Below are positions 35,425-44,940 of a DNA stretch of 64,000 nt, piece after piece. The position numbers and the translations under genes are program-made. Source of the stretch: Caballeronia sordidicola (GTDB lineage: Bacteria > Pseudomonadota > Gammaproteobacteria > Burkholderiales > Burkholderiaceae); NCBI RefSeq assembly GCF_002220365.1, contig NZ_MTHB01000229.1, positions 1 through 64,000 of the forward strand. The letters run 5' to 3'. Below the pieces are notes generated by a model that was not told where the DNA came from, searched no databases, and saw nothing but the letters and a program-made list of their open reading frames with translations. How positions within the stretch are numbered: position 1 is the stretch's first letter; each line of letters starts with the position of its first letter.

Positions 35425-36828
35425 ATGCCCAGCTACGTACCTCCCGCTGTGTTCACCGGGTCCGCGCAGACGGAACATGATCAGACGATGGAACTGCAGG
35501 ACACGAGCAAGACCGTGGACATTGGAAGCGTGCTCGATGACGGCCCATTCAGCACATTCCAGAAGCTCATTGTCCTGCTGGCAGCGCTGTCGATCATTGT
35601 CGATGGTTTTGACAGCCAGTTGATCGGCTTCGCCATTCCCGTGCTGATCAAGGAGTGGGATATAGCCCGCAATGCATTTGCCCCGGTAGTTGCGGCGGGA
35701 CTGATCGGCATGGGAATAGGCAGCGCCTGCGCCGGTTTGTTCGCGGATCGTTTCGGCCGGCGCTGGGCGGTGATCGGCAGTGTGCTGGTATTCGGCGCGG
35801 CGACCTGCGCGATCAGCCTTGCCCCGAACCTTGCGGTGATTGCTGGACTGCGGTTCATCGCCGGGCTGGGAATAGGCGGGGCGTTGCCGACCTCCACCAC
35901 GTTGACGGCGGAATATACGCCCGCGCGCTTGCGCACCGTGGCGGTCACTGTCACGATTCTTTGCGTGCCTCTGGGTGGCATGGTGGCCGGACTGTTCGCC
36001 AGCGTGATCCTGCCGGCTTATGGCTGGCGCGCGTTATTTCTCACGGGCGGCGTGCTGCCGCTGGTGTTGGCGGTGTTACTGCTGTTCGCGCTGCCTGAGT
36101 CTCCACGCTTCCTTTCACGTCGTCCGCACCGTTGGGGCGAATTGGTGGCGCTGCTGGGCCGCATGTCGCGCCCTGTCGCGAAAGATGCAAGCTTCACCGA
36201 CATTCGGGAGCGCGATTCCGAGAAGCACGTAGGCTTTACCGCGCTTTTCAAGGACGGCCGCGCGTTGGACACCGTGGCAATCTGGTGCGCGTTCTTCATG
36301 TGCTTGCTGGCTGTCTACGCTGCGTTTAGCTGGTTGCCGACCATGCTGACCAACGAAGGGTTGTCGGTGCAGTTTGCCGGCTACGGGCTGACGGCCTACA
36401 ACCTGGGTGGTGCGATCGGGGCGTTGGCATGTGCGGTCACCATCGCACGATTCGGTTCGCGCTGGCCGTTGATCATTTGTTGCTCAGGAGCGGCTGCCAG
36501 CGCATGGCTACTGCTGACAGTCGATGTTTCCCGGCATGTGAGCGTGCTGATGTTCGGGCTTTTCACACACGGCCTGTTCGTCAATGCAGTGCAGTCCACC
36601 ATGTATGCGCTTTGCGCCTATGTCTACCCGACGGGAGTGCGTGCGACCGGAACGGCGTCGGCGCTGGCATTCGGGCGGATAGGCGCAATTGTCAGCGCGT
36701 TCGCCGGTGCTGCGGTCATTACGGCAGGCGGTGCATCGTCGTACCTGCTGATGCTGGGCGCGGCAATGACAGTTGTGATGATCGCGCTTGCGCTTGTGCG
36801 TCGACATATACCGAGCGCGATCCGATAG
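35425..36828 (+). CDS. MFS aromatic acid:H+ symporter (AAHS family)
   Basis: 467 residues with 12 helices and a cytoplasmic N-terminal extension of about 45. AAHS features are VDGFDSQLIGFAIPVLIKEW in helix 1 and AGLFADRFGRRWAV in loop 2-3. The loop between helices 6 and 7 is about 50 residues. It probably imports benzoylformate, mandelate or a related aromatic acid for the two enzymes encoded upstream. The binding site AGGAGACAG is present. The start could be the ATG 20 codons later (MELQDTSK), since the first segment is not family-typical. Confidence 0.9.
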   Translation: MPSYVPPAVFTGSAQTEHDQTMELQDTSKTVDIGSVLDDGPFSTFQKLIVLLAALSIIVDGFDSQLIGFAIPVLIKEWDIARNAFAPVVAAGLIGMGIGSACAGLFADRFGRRWAVIGSVLVFGAATCAISLAPNLAVIAGLRFIAGLGIGGALPTSTTLTAEYTPARLRTVAVTVTILCVPLGGMVAGLFASVILPAYGWRALFLTGGVLPLVLAVLLLFALPESPRFLSRRPHRWGELVALLGRMSRPVAKDASFTDIRERDSEKHVGFTALFKDGRALDTVAIWCAFFMCLLAVYAAFSWLPTMLTNEGLSVQFAGYGLTAYNLGGAIGALACAVTIARFGSRWPLIICCSGAAASAWLLLTVDVSRHVSVLMFGLFTHGLFVNAVQSTMYALCAYVYPTGVRATGTASALAFGRIGAIVSAFAGAAVITAGGASSYLLMLGAAMTVVMIALALVRRHIPSAIR

Positions 36829-37094
36829 AACGCGGGACGTACTTGCATCGGATCTTCTAATGCGGGGCTGAGCGATCCTCATCCCCACACGCTTCTGGCT
36901 TAACCAGGTCACTCAAGCGGGATTCGAATTCAATTAAATATTAGTAATTTAGCATACCTATCAAATAATAAGAGTGAGTTTAAAAGCGGATCGATTGAAA
37001 CCAGGAGGGTCGAGCGCGCAACACGCTTGACTGCTGTCGGAACAAGAAATTTTCAACCTGCATTTCAAAGTGCAGGTCAGGGGACTCGGAGACC

Positions 37095-38234
37095 ATGAAA
37101 TACAAAATCGCATTATTGGGAGCGTTGCTCGGCATCAGCGCGGCGCCGTCGTTTGCGCAAAGCAATGTGACGCTTTACGGGATTATCGACACAGGCGTCG
37201 AGTATGTAACGCATGCCGATGCATCGGGCAACAGCGTGGTACGGATGCCGGGCGTGACAGGTGAACTGCCATCGCGGTGGGGCATACGCGGCACCGAGGA
37301 TCTCGGCGGCGGCTGGTCGACCATCTTCACGTTGGAAAGCGGTTTCAATACCAAAGCCGGGACGCTGAACCAGGGTGGCCGCCTTTTCGGGCGGCAAGCA
37401 TACGTTGGTTTGAAGGGACCGTATGGCAGCCTGACGTTCGGCCGTCAGTACACCATGACGTACTGGGCCATCCTCGACTCTGATCTGCTTGGCCCGGACA
37501 TCTACGGCGGCACGGGTTCCTTCGATCAGTATCTGCCCAGCGCCCGCAGCGACAACACGGTTGCGTATAAGGGAACCTTCGGCGGCTTGACGGCGGGCGC
37601 AACCTATTCCTTCGGCCGTGATTCGGCCGGCACCGGGAACTCACCGGGGCAGGGCACGTGCGTTGGTCCGGTCCCGGGCAGTCCTCAAACCTGCCGCGAG
37701 TGGTCGGCCATGCTTCGTTATGACTGGAGTGGTTTCGGCGCTGCGGCAGCCTACGACGAACAACGCGGTGGCCCGGGCGCATCGGCGAACCTGTTCGACG
37801 GCACGCCTACGTTTGCGTTGACCAACCCAGGCGACAAAGATATCCGCATGCAGTTGAACGGCTACGGCGCGATCGGGAAATTGAAGATCGGGGGCGGCTG
37901 GCTTGGGCGAAGGGTGGAGACCGTTTCGGCTGCCTCGCCCGACGTGAGGTCGGATCAGTTTTACCTGACGGCCGCGTATCCGGTTACGCCCGCGTTCCTG
38001 GTGGATGGCGGTATCTACCGGATCGTCAACCGGCAGGACGACACGCGGGGCACGATCGAAGTGCTGCGCACGACCTATTTCTTGTCGAAGAGCACGGCTG
38101 TGTATTTGCAGGGAGCGTATCTGGCGAACAGCGCGAAAGCGGCCTACACGGTGAGTCAGGGTGGCGGTGGTACGACGCCTGCAGCGGGCGCTGGGCAACT
38201 CGGTGTCATGGCCGGATTGCGGCACAGTTTCTAG
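37095..38234 (+). CDS. Gram-negative porin (Burkholderia OmpC-like)
   Basis: 379 residues: a signal peptide (ends SFAQS), then a 16-strand trimeric porin. Family marks are SNVTLYGIIDTGVEYV, SRWGIRGTEDLGGG, IFTLESGFNTKAG, GRQAYVGLKG, YGSLTFGRQY and the C-terminal aromatic GLRHSF that targets the assembly machinery. It lets small anions cross the outer membrane, and its position after the aromatic acid transporter suggests co-regulated uptake. AT-rich promoter-like DNA at 36920-36980 suggests an own promoter. Confidence 0.93.
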   Translation: MKYKIALLGALLGISAAPSFAQSNVTLYGIIDTGVEYVTHADASGNSVVRMPGVTGELPSRWGIRGTEDLGGGWSTIFTLESGFNTKAGTLNQGGRLFGRQAYVGLKGPYGSLTFGRQYTMTYWAILDSDLLGPDIYGGTGSFDQYLPSARSDNTVAYKGTFGGLTAGATYSFGRDSAGTGNSPGQGTCVGPVPGSPQTCREWSAMLRYDWSGFGAAAAYDEQRGGPGASANLFDGTPTFALTNPGDKDIRMQLNGYGAIGKLKIGGGWLGRRVETVSAASPDVRSDQFYLTAAYPVTPAFLVDGGIYRIVNRQDDTRGTIEVLRTTYFLSKSTAVYLQGAYLANSAKAAYTVSQGGGGTTPAAGAGQLGVMAGLRHSF

Positions 38235-38495
38235 CGGTCGGAGACTTGCTCGCTACCCGGTCAACGTCTGAGCGGGTAAGCGTGCCTGACGACAAAGACA
38301 GCACGTCATGGGTCCGGTTTAGTCTCCGGCCCTCTTTACATGAGCGCTAATCGCGATGCTCCGACGCAACCCGCGCTATCCATGAGAACGCTTTATTTTC
38401 CCGAATATCCGCCATTCCGCATTAATTTTCCATTTTTTTAACGTGCACCATAAGGTCGCCAGGCGAGCTGGGGCACGCGGCGAACCCAATGATCG

Positions 38496-39632
38496 ATGAC
38501 AATAGTTGCAAGAAGGCCAGTCATTCCCGCGTTAACCGGCGTTCGCTTCCTTGCAGCGTTGAGTGTTGCGCTGTATCACCTTTCGCCTGATGTCGCGGCG
38601 TCGTTAGGGATGTCGCCGTTTTATTTCTATGAAAATTCGGGCGATCCCGTTGAATTGTTCTTCATTCTTTCCGGATTTATCCTCACCTACACGCATCCGG
38701 AAATGAACAGGGCAGAGGCGCCTGCCGTACGACAGTTCTATTTTTCCCGGTTCGCGAAAATCTACCCGATCTATTTATTGGGCTGGATTGTGTTTGCACC
38801 GCTGGTCTATTCAAACCTTGCTGCCTTGCACGGACACTCGGCCGGTCTTTATGCGCGGCTTGCGTTTTACGGAGTGATTTCGCTAGTGCTGTTGCAAGCC
38901 TGGACGCCCGCCACCGCGAACGCCTGGAATACGCCCGGATGGTCGCTCTCCGCGGAAGCGGTCTTCTATGCGTCGTTTCCCTTCCTGTTTGCCTTCCTGA
39001 AAAATCGCAGCGTTGGCGTGCTGTTGAGTTTGATCGGGGCGTGCTGGTTATTTTCCGTTATCCCGACGTTGACGCTTTCGTTGCTGCCATCATCATTGGG
39101 ACAGGCGTATTGGCTGCGAGAACTGGTCAACTTTGTGCCGGTGCTTCGGATAGGCGAGTTTACCGCCGGGATATGCATGGCGCGTCTTTATCTGAGCGAG
39201 GGTATGGCCAAGTCTTTGATCTTCGACCTGGCCGCTTTCGCGGCTTTGACTGCAGCAGTTGTGGTCATCGTGCTGGCAAATCACGTGCTGGCCAAGGCGT
39301 TGCTGTTCCCCGCCTTTATCGTGCTTCTCTATTGCCTGGCACGCGCTAGAGGGGCGCTTAGCGGCTGGCTTGGAAGCAAGCCTATGGTGTTGCTTGGCGA
39401 GGCGAGTTTCGCGTTCTACATCCTGCATGTGCCGCTTTTCAGATATGCAAAGATGCTGTTCCCGAGCGTCGCCACCGCTCCCGCGCCATTCTTGGGGTTT
39501 TTGCTGGTGCTAACGGCCGTGTCGATCTTCAGTTTCCTGTCGATTGAAAAGCCGTTGTGCGCGTACCTTCGCAAAGCCTATAAGACCTCGCGCTCACCGC
39601 GTGCGATCCGGCAGCCCGAACACGCGCACTAG
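38496..39632 (+). CDS. Acyltransferase-3 family membrane acyltransferase
   Basis: 378 residues with about ten helices. Starts IPALTGVRFLAALSVALYHL, with the conserved Arg and His of the family, then ELFFILSGFILTYTH and QFYFSRFAKIYPIYLLG, both typical of OafA/NodX-type O-acyltransferases. Members add acetyl or succinyl groups to lipopolysaccharide, exopolysaccharide or other glycans at the inner membrane. No glycan biosynthesis gene is adjacent, so the substrate is unknown. It is convergent with the nucleoside hydrolase gene. Confidence 0.9.
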   Translation: MTIVARRPVIPALTGVRFLAALSVALYHLSPDVAASLGMSPFYFYENSGDPVELFFILSGFILTYTHPEMNRAEAPAVRQFYFSRFAKIYPIYLLGWIVFAPLVYSNLAALHGHSAGLYARLAFYGVISLVLLQAWTPATANAWNTPGWSLSAEAVFYASFPFLFAFLKNRSVGVLLSLIGACWLFSVIPTLTLSLLPSSLGQAYWLRELVNFVPVLRIGEFTAGICMARLYLSEGMAKSLIFDLAAFAALTAAVVVIVLANHVLAKALLFPAFIVLLYCLARARGALSGWLGSKPMVLLGEASFAFYILHVPLFRYAKMLFPSVATAPAPFLGFLLVLTAVSIFSFLSIEKPLCAYLRKAYKTSRSPRAIRQPEHAH

Positions 39633-39682
39633 GTCCCGGTCGCCTTGGCCTGTCGCTAGCATTGCGCGCGGCTGAGTTTGGA

Positions 39683-40789
39683 TTAAGGCAGGGTCACGGG
39701 AACCGGTCGCGTCAACAGATCGATATACAGACTGAAGAACCGGTTGTTATCGAACTGAGTGACATAGGTGATTTTCTTCGGCGAAGCACCGGCGGCCGGT
39801 TGATCCGGATAGACCATCACATGACCCTGATCTTCGCCGCTGGTCGTGTCGATATCCAGGTACGCGCTCTTTGTCTGCGTCGCGTAGGTCGGATCGAGAA
39901 AATAGGCGATGGTCAGCGTGTCGTAGATGTCCGTGTTGGTGCTGAAGGCATTGGCATTGGTCGTCGCATAAATCTTGGTGACGGCGGTCTGCTTGCTCGG
40001 ATTGTTGGCGATCTGGTCGTAGACGCTTTCCGTCAGCGGCACGGTGTTAGTGACATCCAGCGGAATCACGGTTTGAGGAATCGTGGTTTGCAGCACCGTA
40101 CGCACGGCTAGCGGATCAAACCACCAGTTCAGCTCGCCCACGGCATTTGCATTGCCCGGCACGGCCATCGCGCCGCCCATATAAACAATCTGCTTGATAA
40201 GCGGCGCGATTTCCGGCGCTTTTTGCAGCGCGAGCGCGAGATTCGTCGGCGGCCCGACTTCCAGAATAGTGACCTGATTCGGATAACGCTTGATCGTGTC
40301 GATCATGAAATCGGACGCGTTTTCCGCTTGCAGTTTCGTGCTTGTGGCAAAGCCGTCCGGCGGGGCGATGAGTTGCGAAGCCTGCGTGGGTTCAGGGCGG
40401 CTCCATGCGCCGAAATAACCGTTAGGGTTGGCGGCTTGCTGGGCGCGGATACTCGCGACATCATATTGCAGCGGGTAATCCGCGCCGGCGTAGACGCCTA
40501 CGGTGTTCTGCACGCCCATCCGTTCCACCGCTTTCAGCGCGTCCGATTGTTCCTGCAATAGCCAGTCATTGCCGGTTACTACGGTCAGGCCGAGTAAATT
40601 GACTTTCCCTTGCGCCATTAATTGCGTGGTCATTGCAAAAAGCTGGCCATCATCGCCCATCGTATTAAAGTCCGAATCCATGATGACCTTTGGCGCATTC
40701 GCCAAAGGCCCGGAGTTCGAATTTCCGTTTCCACCGCAAGCCGTCAAAAACACGGAAGCCACCAGGACAAACGCGGATCTTGAGTTCAT
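39683..40789 (-). CDS. Exported nucleoside hydrolase (IUNH family), lipoprotein
   Basis: 368 residues. Lipobox FLTAC near residue 18 indicates lipidation outside the cytoplasm. The inosine-uridine hydrolase core follows: VIMDSDFNTMGDDGQLF supplies Asp38, Asp40 and the Asp46-Asp47 pair for calcium binding. The later family motif that normally reads HDP appears as Tyr289-Asp290 in IYDTLTIAYFLDP, so the usual leaving-group His is missing. It would split nucleosides to base plus ribose. The ribose kinase and ABC import genes lie directly upstream on the same strand. GGGAA precedes the ATG at 40789. Confidence 0.82.
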   Translation of the reverse strand: MNSRSAFVLVASVFLTACGGNGNSNSGPLANAPKVIMDSDFNTMGDDGQLFAMTTQLMAQGKVNLLGLTVVTGNDWLLQEQSDALKAVERMGVQNTVGVYAGADYPLQYDVASIRAQQAANPNGYFGAWSRPEPTQASQLIAPPDGFATSTKLQAENASDFMIDTIKRYPNQVTILEVGPPTNLALALQKAPEIAPLIKQIVYMGGAMAVPGNANAVGELNWWFDPLAVRTVLQTTIPQTVIPLDVTNTVPLTESVYDQIANNPSKQTAVTKIYATTNANAFSTNTDIYDTLTIAYFLDPTYATQTKSAYLDIDTTSGEDQGHVMVYPDQPAAGASPKKITYVTQFDNNRFFSLYIDLLTRPVPVTLP

Positions 40790-40970
40790 TGCTTTTCCCA
40801 TTCGAGTTTGGTTGGATGATGAAAAACAACTGCCACAGGAAACCATGCAGCAGCTTGACGATGACGTGACCGGCCCCTGCAACGGGGCAGCACGGTTTCG
40901 ACGCTTTAATCTAAATCGAGTAACTAAATCGAGAACCCGGGACGCTCGAGGCGCCCCGGAACAGCGAGGG

Positions 40971-41903
40971 CTAGGGCGCGCTGTCGACTTCCTGGCGAGT
41001 CGGGATGGAGGGTTGTGCGCCGGCGCGTGTAACGGAAATGGCGGCGGCTCTCTGCGCAAGGCTGATCGCAGCTTCTATGGGTTGGCGCGCGGCCAACTGT
41101 GCGGCGAAGACGCCGATGAAGGTATCGCCGGCAGCAGTCGTGTCCACCGCGTCCACCTTGGGTGCGGGGAAGTGCGTGCCTTCTCCTGCTTCGGGCAGCA
41201 GATAGGCGCCTTGCGATCCAAGCGTCACGATCACGTTACGCGCTCCTGCTCGCTGAAGTTCTTTCGCCGCCCGGCGCGCACCGCTTTGAGATTCGACCGG
41301 CAACCCGGCAAGGATTGCGGCCTCGACTTCGTTCGGAACCAGATAGTCGACCAACGGCAGCCACTCGGGCGGCAGCGGACCGGTAGCCGGCGCTGGATTC
41401 AATACGGTCAGCTTGCCGAATCTCCGAGCGGTGACAAGCGTGGCATAGACCGAATCCCAAGGGGTCTCGAGTTGACACACCACCACGTCGGCGGCTTTGA
41501 TCACCGCCTCATGGCGCTTGACCATCTCGGGGGTAACCTGGCCGTTGCTGCCGGCTACCACCACGATCGTGTTCTGGCCGTCGTCCGCTACGGTGACGAT
41601 CGCCACGCCGGTCGGCACTGACGGATCGGTTTCGACCGCGCTGCAATCAATCCCTTCCACTTCCAGATCTGCCAGCCGCAATGAGCCGTTGGCGTCGCCG
41701 CCCACGCATCCGGCCATGGCCACCCGGCCCCCGATACGTGCAGCGGCAACCGCCTGGTTGGCGCCCTTGCCGCCGGAGACCTGCGAGAACTCATGGCCGC
41801 TGATCGTTTCGCCCGGACGGGGCAGGTGCGGCGAGCGTGCGACCAGATCGGTATTGATACTCCCCATGATGAGGACGGAGCCTTGCTTCGTTTCTTTGGA
41901 CAT
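40971..41903 (-). CDS. rbsK: Ribokinase
   Basis: 310 residues, PfkB family. The N-terminal SVLIMGSINTDLVARSP and GGKGANQAVAAARIGG signatures are intact, and the C-terminal ATP/anion-hole motif reads DTTAAGDTFIGVF, with the catalytic Asp in AAGD. Phosphorylates ribose to ribose-5-phosphate with ATP in the cytoplasm. AGGAGAAA lies upstream of the ATG. It is the last of the rbsB-rbsA-rbsC-rbsK order read on the minus strand, 214 bases after rbsC. Confidence 0.93.
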   Translation of the reverse strand: MSKETKQGSVLIMGSINTDLVARSPHLPRPGETISGHEFSQVSGGKGANQAVAAARIGGRVAMAGCVGGDANGSLRLADLEVEGIDCSAVETDPSVPTGVAIVTVADDGQNTIVVVAGSNGQVTPEMVKRHEAVIKAADVVVCQLETPWDSVYATLVTARRFGKLTVLNPAPATGPLPPEWLPLVDYLVPNEVEAAILAGLPVESQSGARRAAKELQRAGARNVIVTLGSQGAYLLPEAGEGTHFPAPKVDAVDTTAAGDTFIGVFAAQLAARQPIEAAISLAQRAAAISVTRAGAQPSIPTRQEVDSAP

Positions 41904-42117
41904 TTCAATTTCTCCTGCTGGCGAACGGGTCGATCACCGGGCTTGAGCTTTGTTAAGCACCTGAAATGAATGTGCTAAGCCAGACCGGGGCGCGACGGAC
42001 GCCGCCGATAATAGGGACGCGTCTTCTTTCAGCCACCCGCGATTCGCGCCTGCTCAGCGCGAATCAACTATCCACAACGCCGCTGCACGAGCGCTGCGGA
42101 CCAGGCGCTGCCAACGC

Positions 42118-43119
42118 TTACATGATGCGCCGTTTGCTGCGGTACGTATCCAGCACGACCGCCACCACAATCACCGCACCGGTGATGATCCGCTTGGTCG
42201 GCTCGTTCGCGCCGATCTGCGCGAGACCTGCTGCCAGCACCGAAATGATCAGGACGCCGAAGAACGTGCTGATGACCGAGCCGCGTCCACCCATCAGGCT
42301 TGTGCCGCCGATCACAACCGCTGCAATCACCTGCAGTTCGATTCCCGACCCTGCGTTGGGGTCCGCTGCCTCGAGCCGGGAAATCTGGAACAGGGCTGCA
42401 AGACCCGAAAGCAGGCCCATCAACGCAAACACGATGACCTTGTACGGCCGTGGGTTGACCCCGGCCAGCCGCACGGCCTCCTCGTTAGTGCCGATGCCAA
42501 TCAGGTAGCGGCCGAATACCGTTCGGGTGAGTACGAGCTGCGCCACGACCATTACGGCGATAGCAATCAGGAATGAAGGGGAAATACCGAACGCGATGGG
42601 ATTCGAGAGAAAGTCGAAGGCGTCGCCAATGTACGCCGTGCGCGAGTTCGTCATCTGGTAGGCAAGACCGCGTGCCGCTTCCAGCACACCCAGCGAGACG
42701 ATGAAAGAAGGGATGCGCCAACCTACCGTCACGGCCCCCGTCACGCAGCCGGTGAGCGCCGCACCGGCCATGCCGAGCAACGCGGCCGGCAGCGCCCCCC
42801 AGTGCCATTGCAGTGCGGCGACGCTTGTCACTGCCGCGCCCAATGCGAGCACCGAACCCACCGACAGATCGATACCCGCAATAATCAGCACGAACGTCAT
42901 GCCGACCGACATCACCACCAGATCGGGAATCTGGTTCGCGATCGTGCTGAAGGTGTCGTAGCTCAGGAAGTGCGAGCTCAGCACGGAGAACAGCGCGATC
43001 ATGGCGATCAGTGCGCCCATCAGGCCCAGGTAGTTCGAGAAACCCAGCCGGGTGCCGATCGGCTTCGCGCTCTTGGGCGGCTCCGTCTGCGATTTCGGCG
43101 TCGTTGTTTGTACAGTCAT
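42118..43119 (-). CDS. rbsC: Ribose-type ABC transporter permease
   Basis: 333 residues with 8-10 transmembrane helices, of the RbsC/AraH/XylH class. Marks are DLVVMSVGMTFVLIIAGID, LSVGSVLALGAAVTSV and NEEAVRLAGVNPRPYKVIVF, the cytoplasmic EAA-like loop, then AAVVIGGTSLMGGRGSV. Forms the inner-membrane channel with RbsA. Its start overlaps the rbsA stop by four bases (ATGA). Confidence 0.93.
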   Translation of the reverse strand: MTVQTTTPKSQTEPPKSAKPIGTRLGFSNYLGLMGALIAMIALFSVLSSHFLSYDTFSTIANQIPDLVVMSVGMTFVLIIAGIDLSVGSVLALGAAVTSVAALQWHWGALPAALLGMAGAALTGCVTGAVTVGWRIPSFIVSLGVLEAARGLAYQMTNSRTAYIGDAFDFLSNPIAFGISPSFLIAIAVMVVAQLVLTRTVFGRYLIGIGTNEEAVRLAGVNPRPYKVIVFALMGLLSGLAALFQISRLEAADPNAGSGIELQVIAAVVIGGTSLMGGRGSVISTFFGVLIISVLAAGLAQIGANEPTKRIITGAVIVVAVVLDTYRSKRRIM

Positions 43120-44729
43120 GACAGGTGCTCCGTGATAGGGGTATCCGGCGTCTCGGCGCCCGGTTCAATAGATTCGCTGAGGATTTTATCGCGGCCCGCA
43201 TAGCCCGCGAACGCCGCGGCCAGCAACGCGTCCTGTGACCAGTTATCGCGTTCGAAGACACCGGTCATGCGTCCCGCCGACATCACGCCGATGCGGTCGC
43301 AGATCAGCATCAGCTCGCGCAGGTCGCTGGACACCACCACTAGCGCGCGGCCTTCGCGCGCCTGGGCGCCCATCAGTGCATAGATGTCGAACTTGGCGCC
43401 AACGTCGATACCGCGCGTGGGTTCGTCGAAGAGCAGGACGGTGCAATCGCGGGCGAGCCAGCGGCCGATCACCACCTTCTGCTGATTGCCGCCCGAGAGT
43501 TCGGACACCGGTTGCGCGGCGCTCGACGTGCGAATCCGCATGGCGTCGATCTGTTTCTGCGCGAGTGCGGTTTCGCGGCGGGCATCGATAAAACCGTGCT
43601 TCGATACCGCGCCGATATTGCCAAGCGAAATGTTCGCGGCAATCGGTTGCGGCAGCAACAAACCTTCGCCCTTGCGGTCTTCGGTAATGAGCGCAATACC
43701 CTGGCTCACTGCGTCGGAGGGCGACTTGATGCTGACAGTCTTGAGCGCCGCACCCCGGTGCGCGATCGAGATGTTGCCGCTATCCGCCCGATCCGCACCA
43801 TAGATCAGCCGCATGAGTTCGGTCCGGCCTGCGCCAATCAGTCCGCTGATGCCGAAGATCTCCCCGGCTTTTACTTCAAACGATACGTCGCGCACGGCGT
43901 GGCCGCGCGTCATGCCTTGCACCTTGAATGCTGTCGTGCCGATCCGGCGTTCGCCGAGGTCGATACGTTCGCCAATATCACGTCCGACCATCAGCGTGAC
44001 GAGCTTGTCGCTGGTGAGGTTGCGCATCGCATCGACGTGGACCAGCCGGCCGTCACGCAACACGGCCGCGCGTTCGGCGATCCGCGCCAGTTCTTCCAGC
44101 CGATGCGAGATATACACCAGCGCAACGCCGCGCGATTTCAGGCGGGCGACTTGCTCGAACAGCAGGTCCACTTCGCGAGCCGTGAGCATGGCGGTGGGTT
44201 CGTCGAGGATCAGTACGCGGCAATCGCCGATGAGGTTGCGCGCAATCTCGACCATCTGCTGATGGCCAATACCGAGTTCACCCACGAGCGTATCCGGGTC
44301 GATGGCATCGAGCCCGACCTGGGCCATCGCCTGACGCGCATCTTCGCGCAGCGTCGTGCGGTCGATCCAGCCCAGCCCGCGTTTTGGCAGGCGATTCAGA
44401 AAGAGGTTTTCAGCAACCGACAGCGTGGGCAAGAGGTTCAGTTCCTGCATCACCATGCGCACGCCGAGCGCTTCGGCGTCGTTGCGGCTTGCCGGCGCGT
44501 ACGATACACCGCCGAGTTCCATTGAACCGGTGGTAGGCGTCACAAGACCGCCTACGATCTTTGAGAGCGTGCTCTTGCCGGCGCCGTTTTCGCCTGTCAG
44601 CGCGAGCACTTCACCGGGACGCAAATGGAGCGAGATGTCCGCGAGCACCGGTTCGACGTAGGTCTTGCCGATCCCGTGAATGGTCAGCACCGGCGCTATG
44701 TCGGCGGAAGGGACGATTGAACTTGGCAT
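43116..44729 (-). CDS. rbsA: Ribose-type ABC transporter ATP-binding protein
   Basis: 537 residues, two fused nucleotide-binding domains. The first has a full Walker A (GENGAGKST) and signature GIGHQQMVEIARNL. The second has the degenerate Walker A GLIGAGRTE usual for this class and the signature ELSGGNQQKVVIGRWL. Couples ATP hydrolysis to pentose import with RbsC and RbsB. It is preceded by a hairpin in the rbsB-rbsA gap. Confidence 0.94.
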   Translation of the reverse strand: MPSSIVPSADIAPVLTIHGIGKTYVEPVLADISLHLRPGEVLALTGENGAGKSTLSKIVGGLVTPTTGSMELGGVSYAPASRNDAEALGVRMVMQELNLLPTLSVAENLFLNRLPKRGLGWIDRTTLREDARQAMAQVGLDAIDPDTLVGELGIGHQQMVEIARNLIGDCRVLILDEPTAMLTAREVDLLFEQVARLKSRGVALVYISHRLEELARIAERAAVLRDGRLVHVDAMRNLTSDKLVTLMVGRDIGERIDLGERRIGTTAFKVQGMTRGHAVRDVSFEVKAGEIFGISGLIGAGRTELMRLIYGADRADSGNISIAHRGAALKTVSIKSPSDAVSQGIALITEDRKGEGLLLPQPIAANISLGNIGAVSKHGFIDARRETALAQKQIDAMRIRTSSAAQPVSELSGGNQQKVVIGRWLARDCTVLLFDEPTRGIDVGAKFDIYALMGAQAREGRALVVVSSDLRELMLICDRIGVMSAGRMTGVFERDNWSQDALLAAAFAGYAGRDKILSESIEPGAETPDTPITEHLS

Positions 44730-44771
44730 CGCTTATGAGAGGCTGGAGCAGGTACTTGAATGCGAGTTCCG

Positions 44772-44793
44772 CCCCGGCCATGAAGAGCCGGGG
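44772..44793 (-). promoter_or_regulatory. Intercistronic hairpin between rbsB and rbsA
   Basis: CCCCGGC-CATGAAGA-GCCGGGG is a perfect 7-bp GC stem in the 211-nt gap after rbsB. Such stems after a binding-protein gene typically keep its mRNA stable and lower expression of the membrane components. No T-run follows, so full termination is unlikely. Confidence 0.5.
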
Positions 44794-44940
44794 TGCACTA
44801 TGCGTTTGAACACTTGAAGCTGAAGCCGGGTACGCGTCGAGATACTCTGGCCGCTTGCAGCATTCAGGCATGCATCCGTCACCGTGGCGTAGTGCGACTC
44901 GCCGCGATGACGCATGCCCGTTGGCTCGGGGCCAGCAGGC

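Noticed and set aside
40503-41621. 372-codon plus-strand frame over the nucleoside hydrolase and rbsK
   Set aside because: It spans two real genes and their gap in antisense, with no recognisable protein features.
43512-44525. 337-codon plus-strand frame opposite rbsA
   Set aside because: Antisense shadow of a complete RbsA with both ATPase domains.
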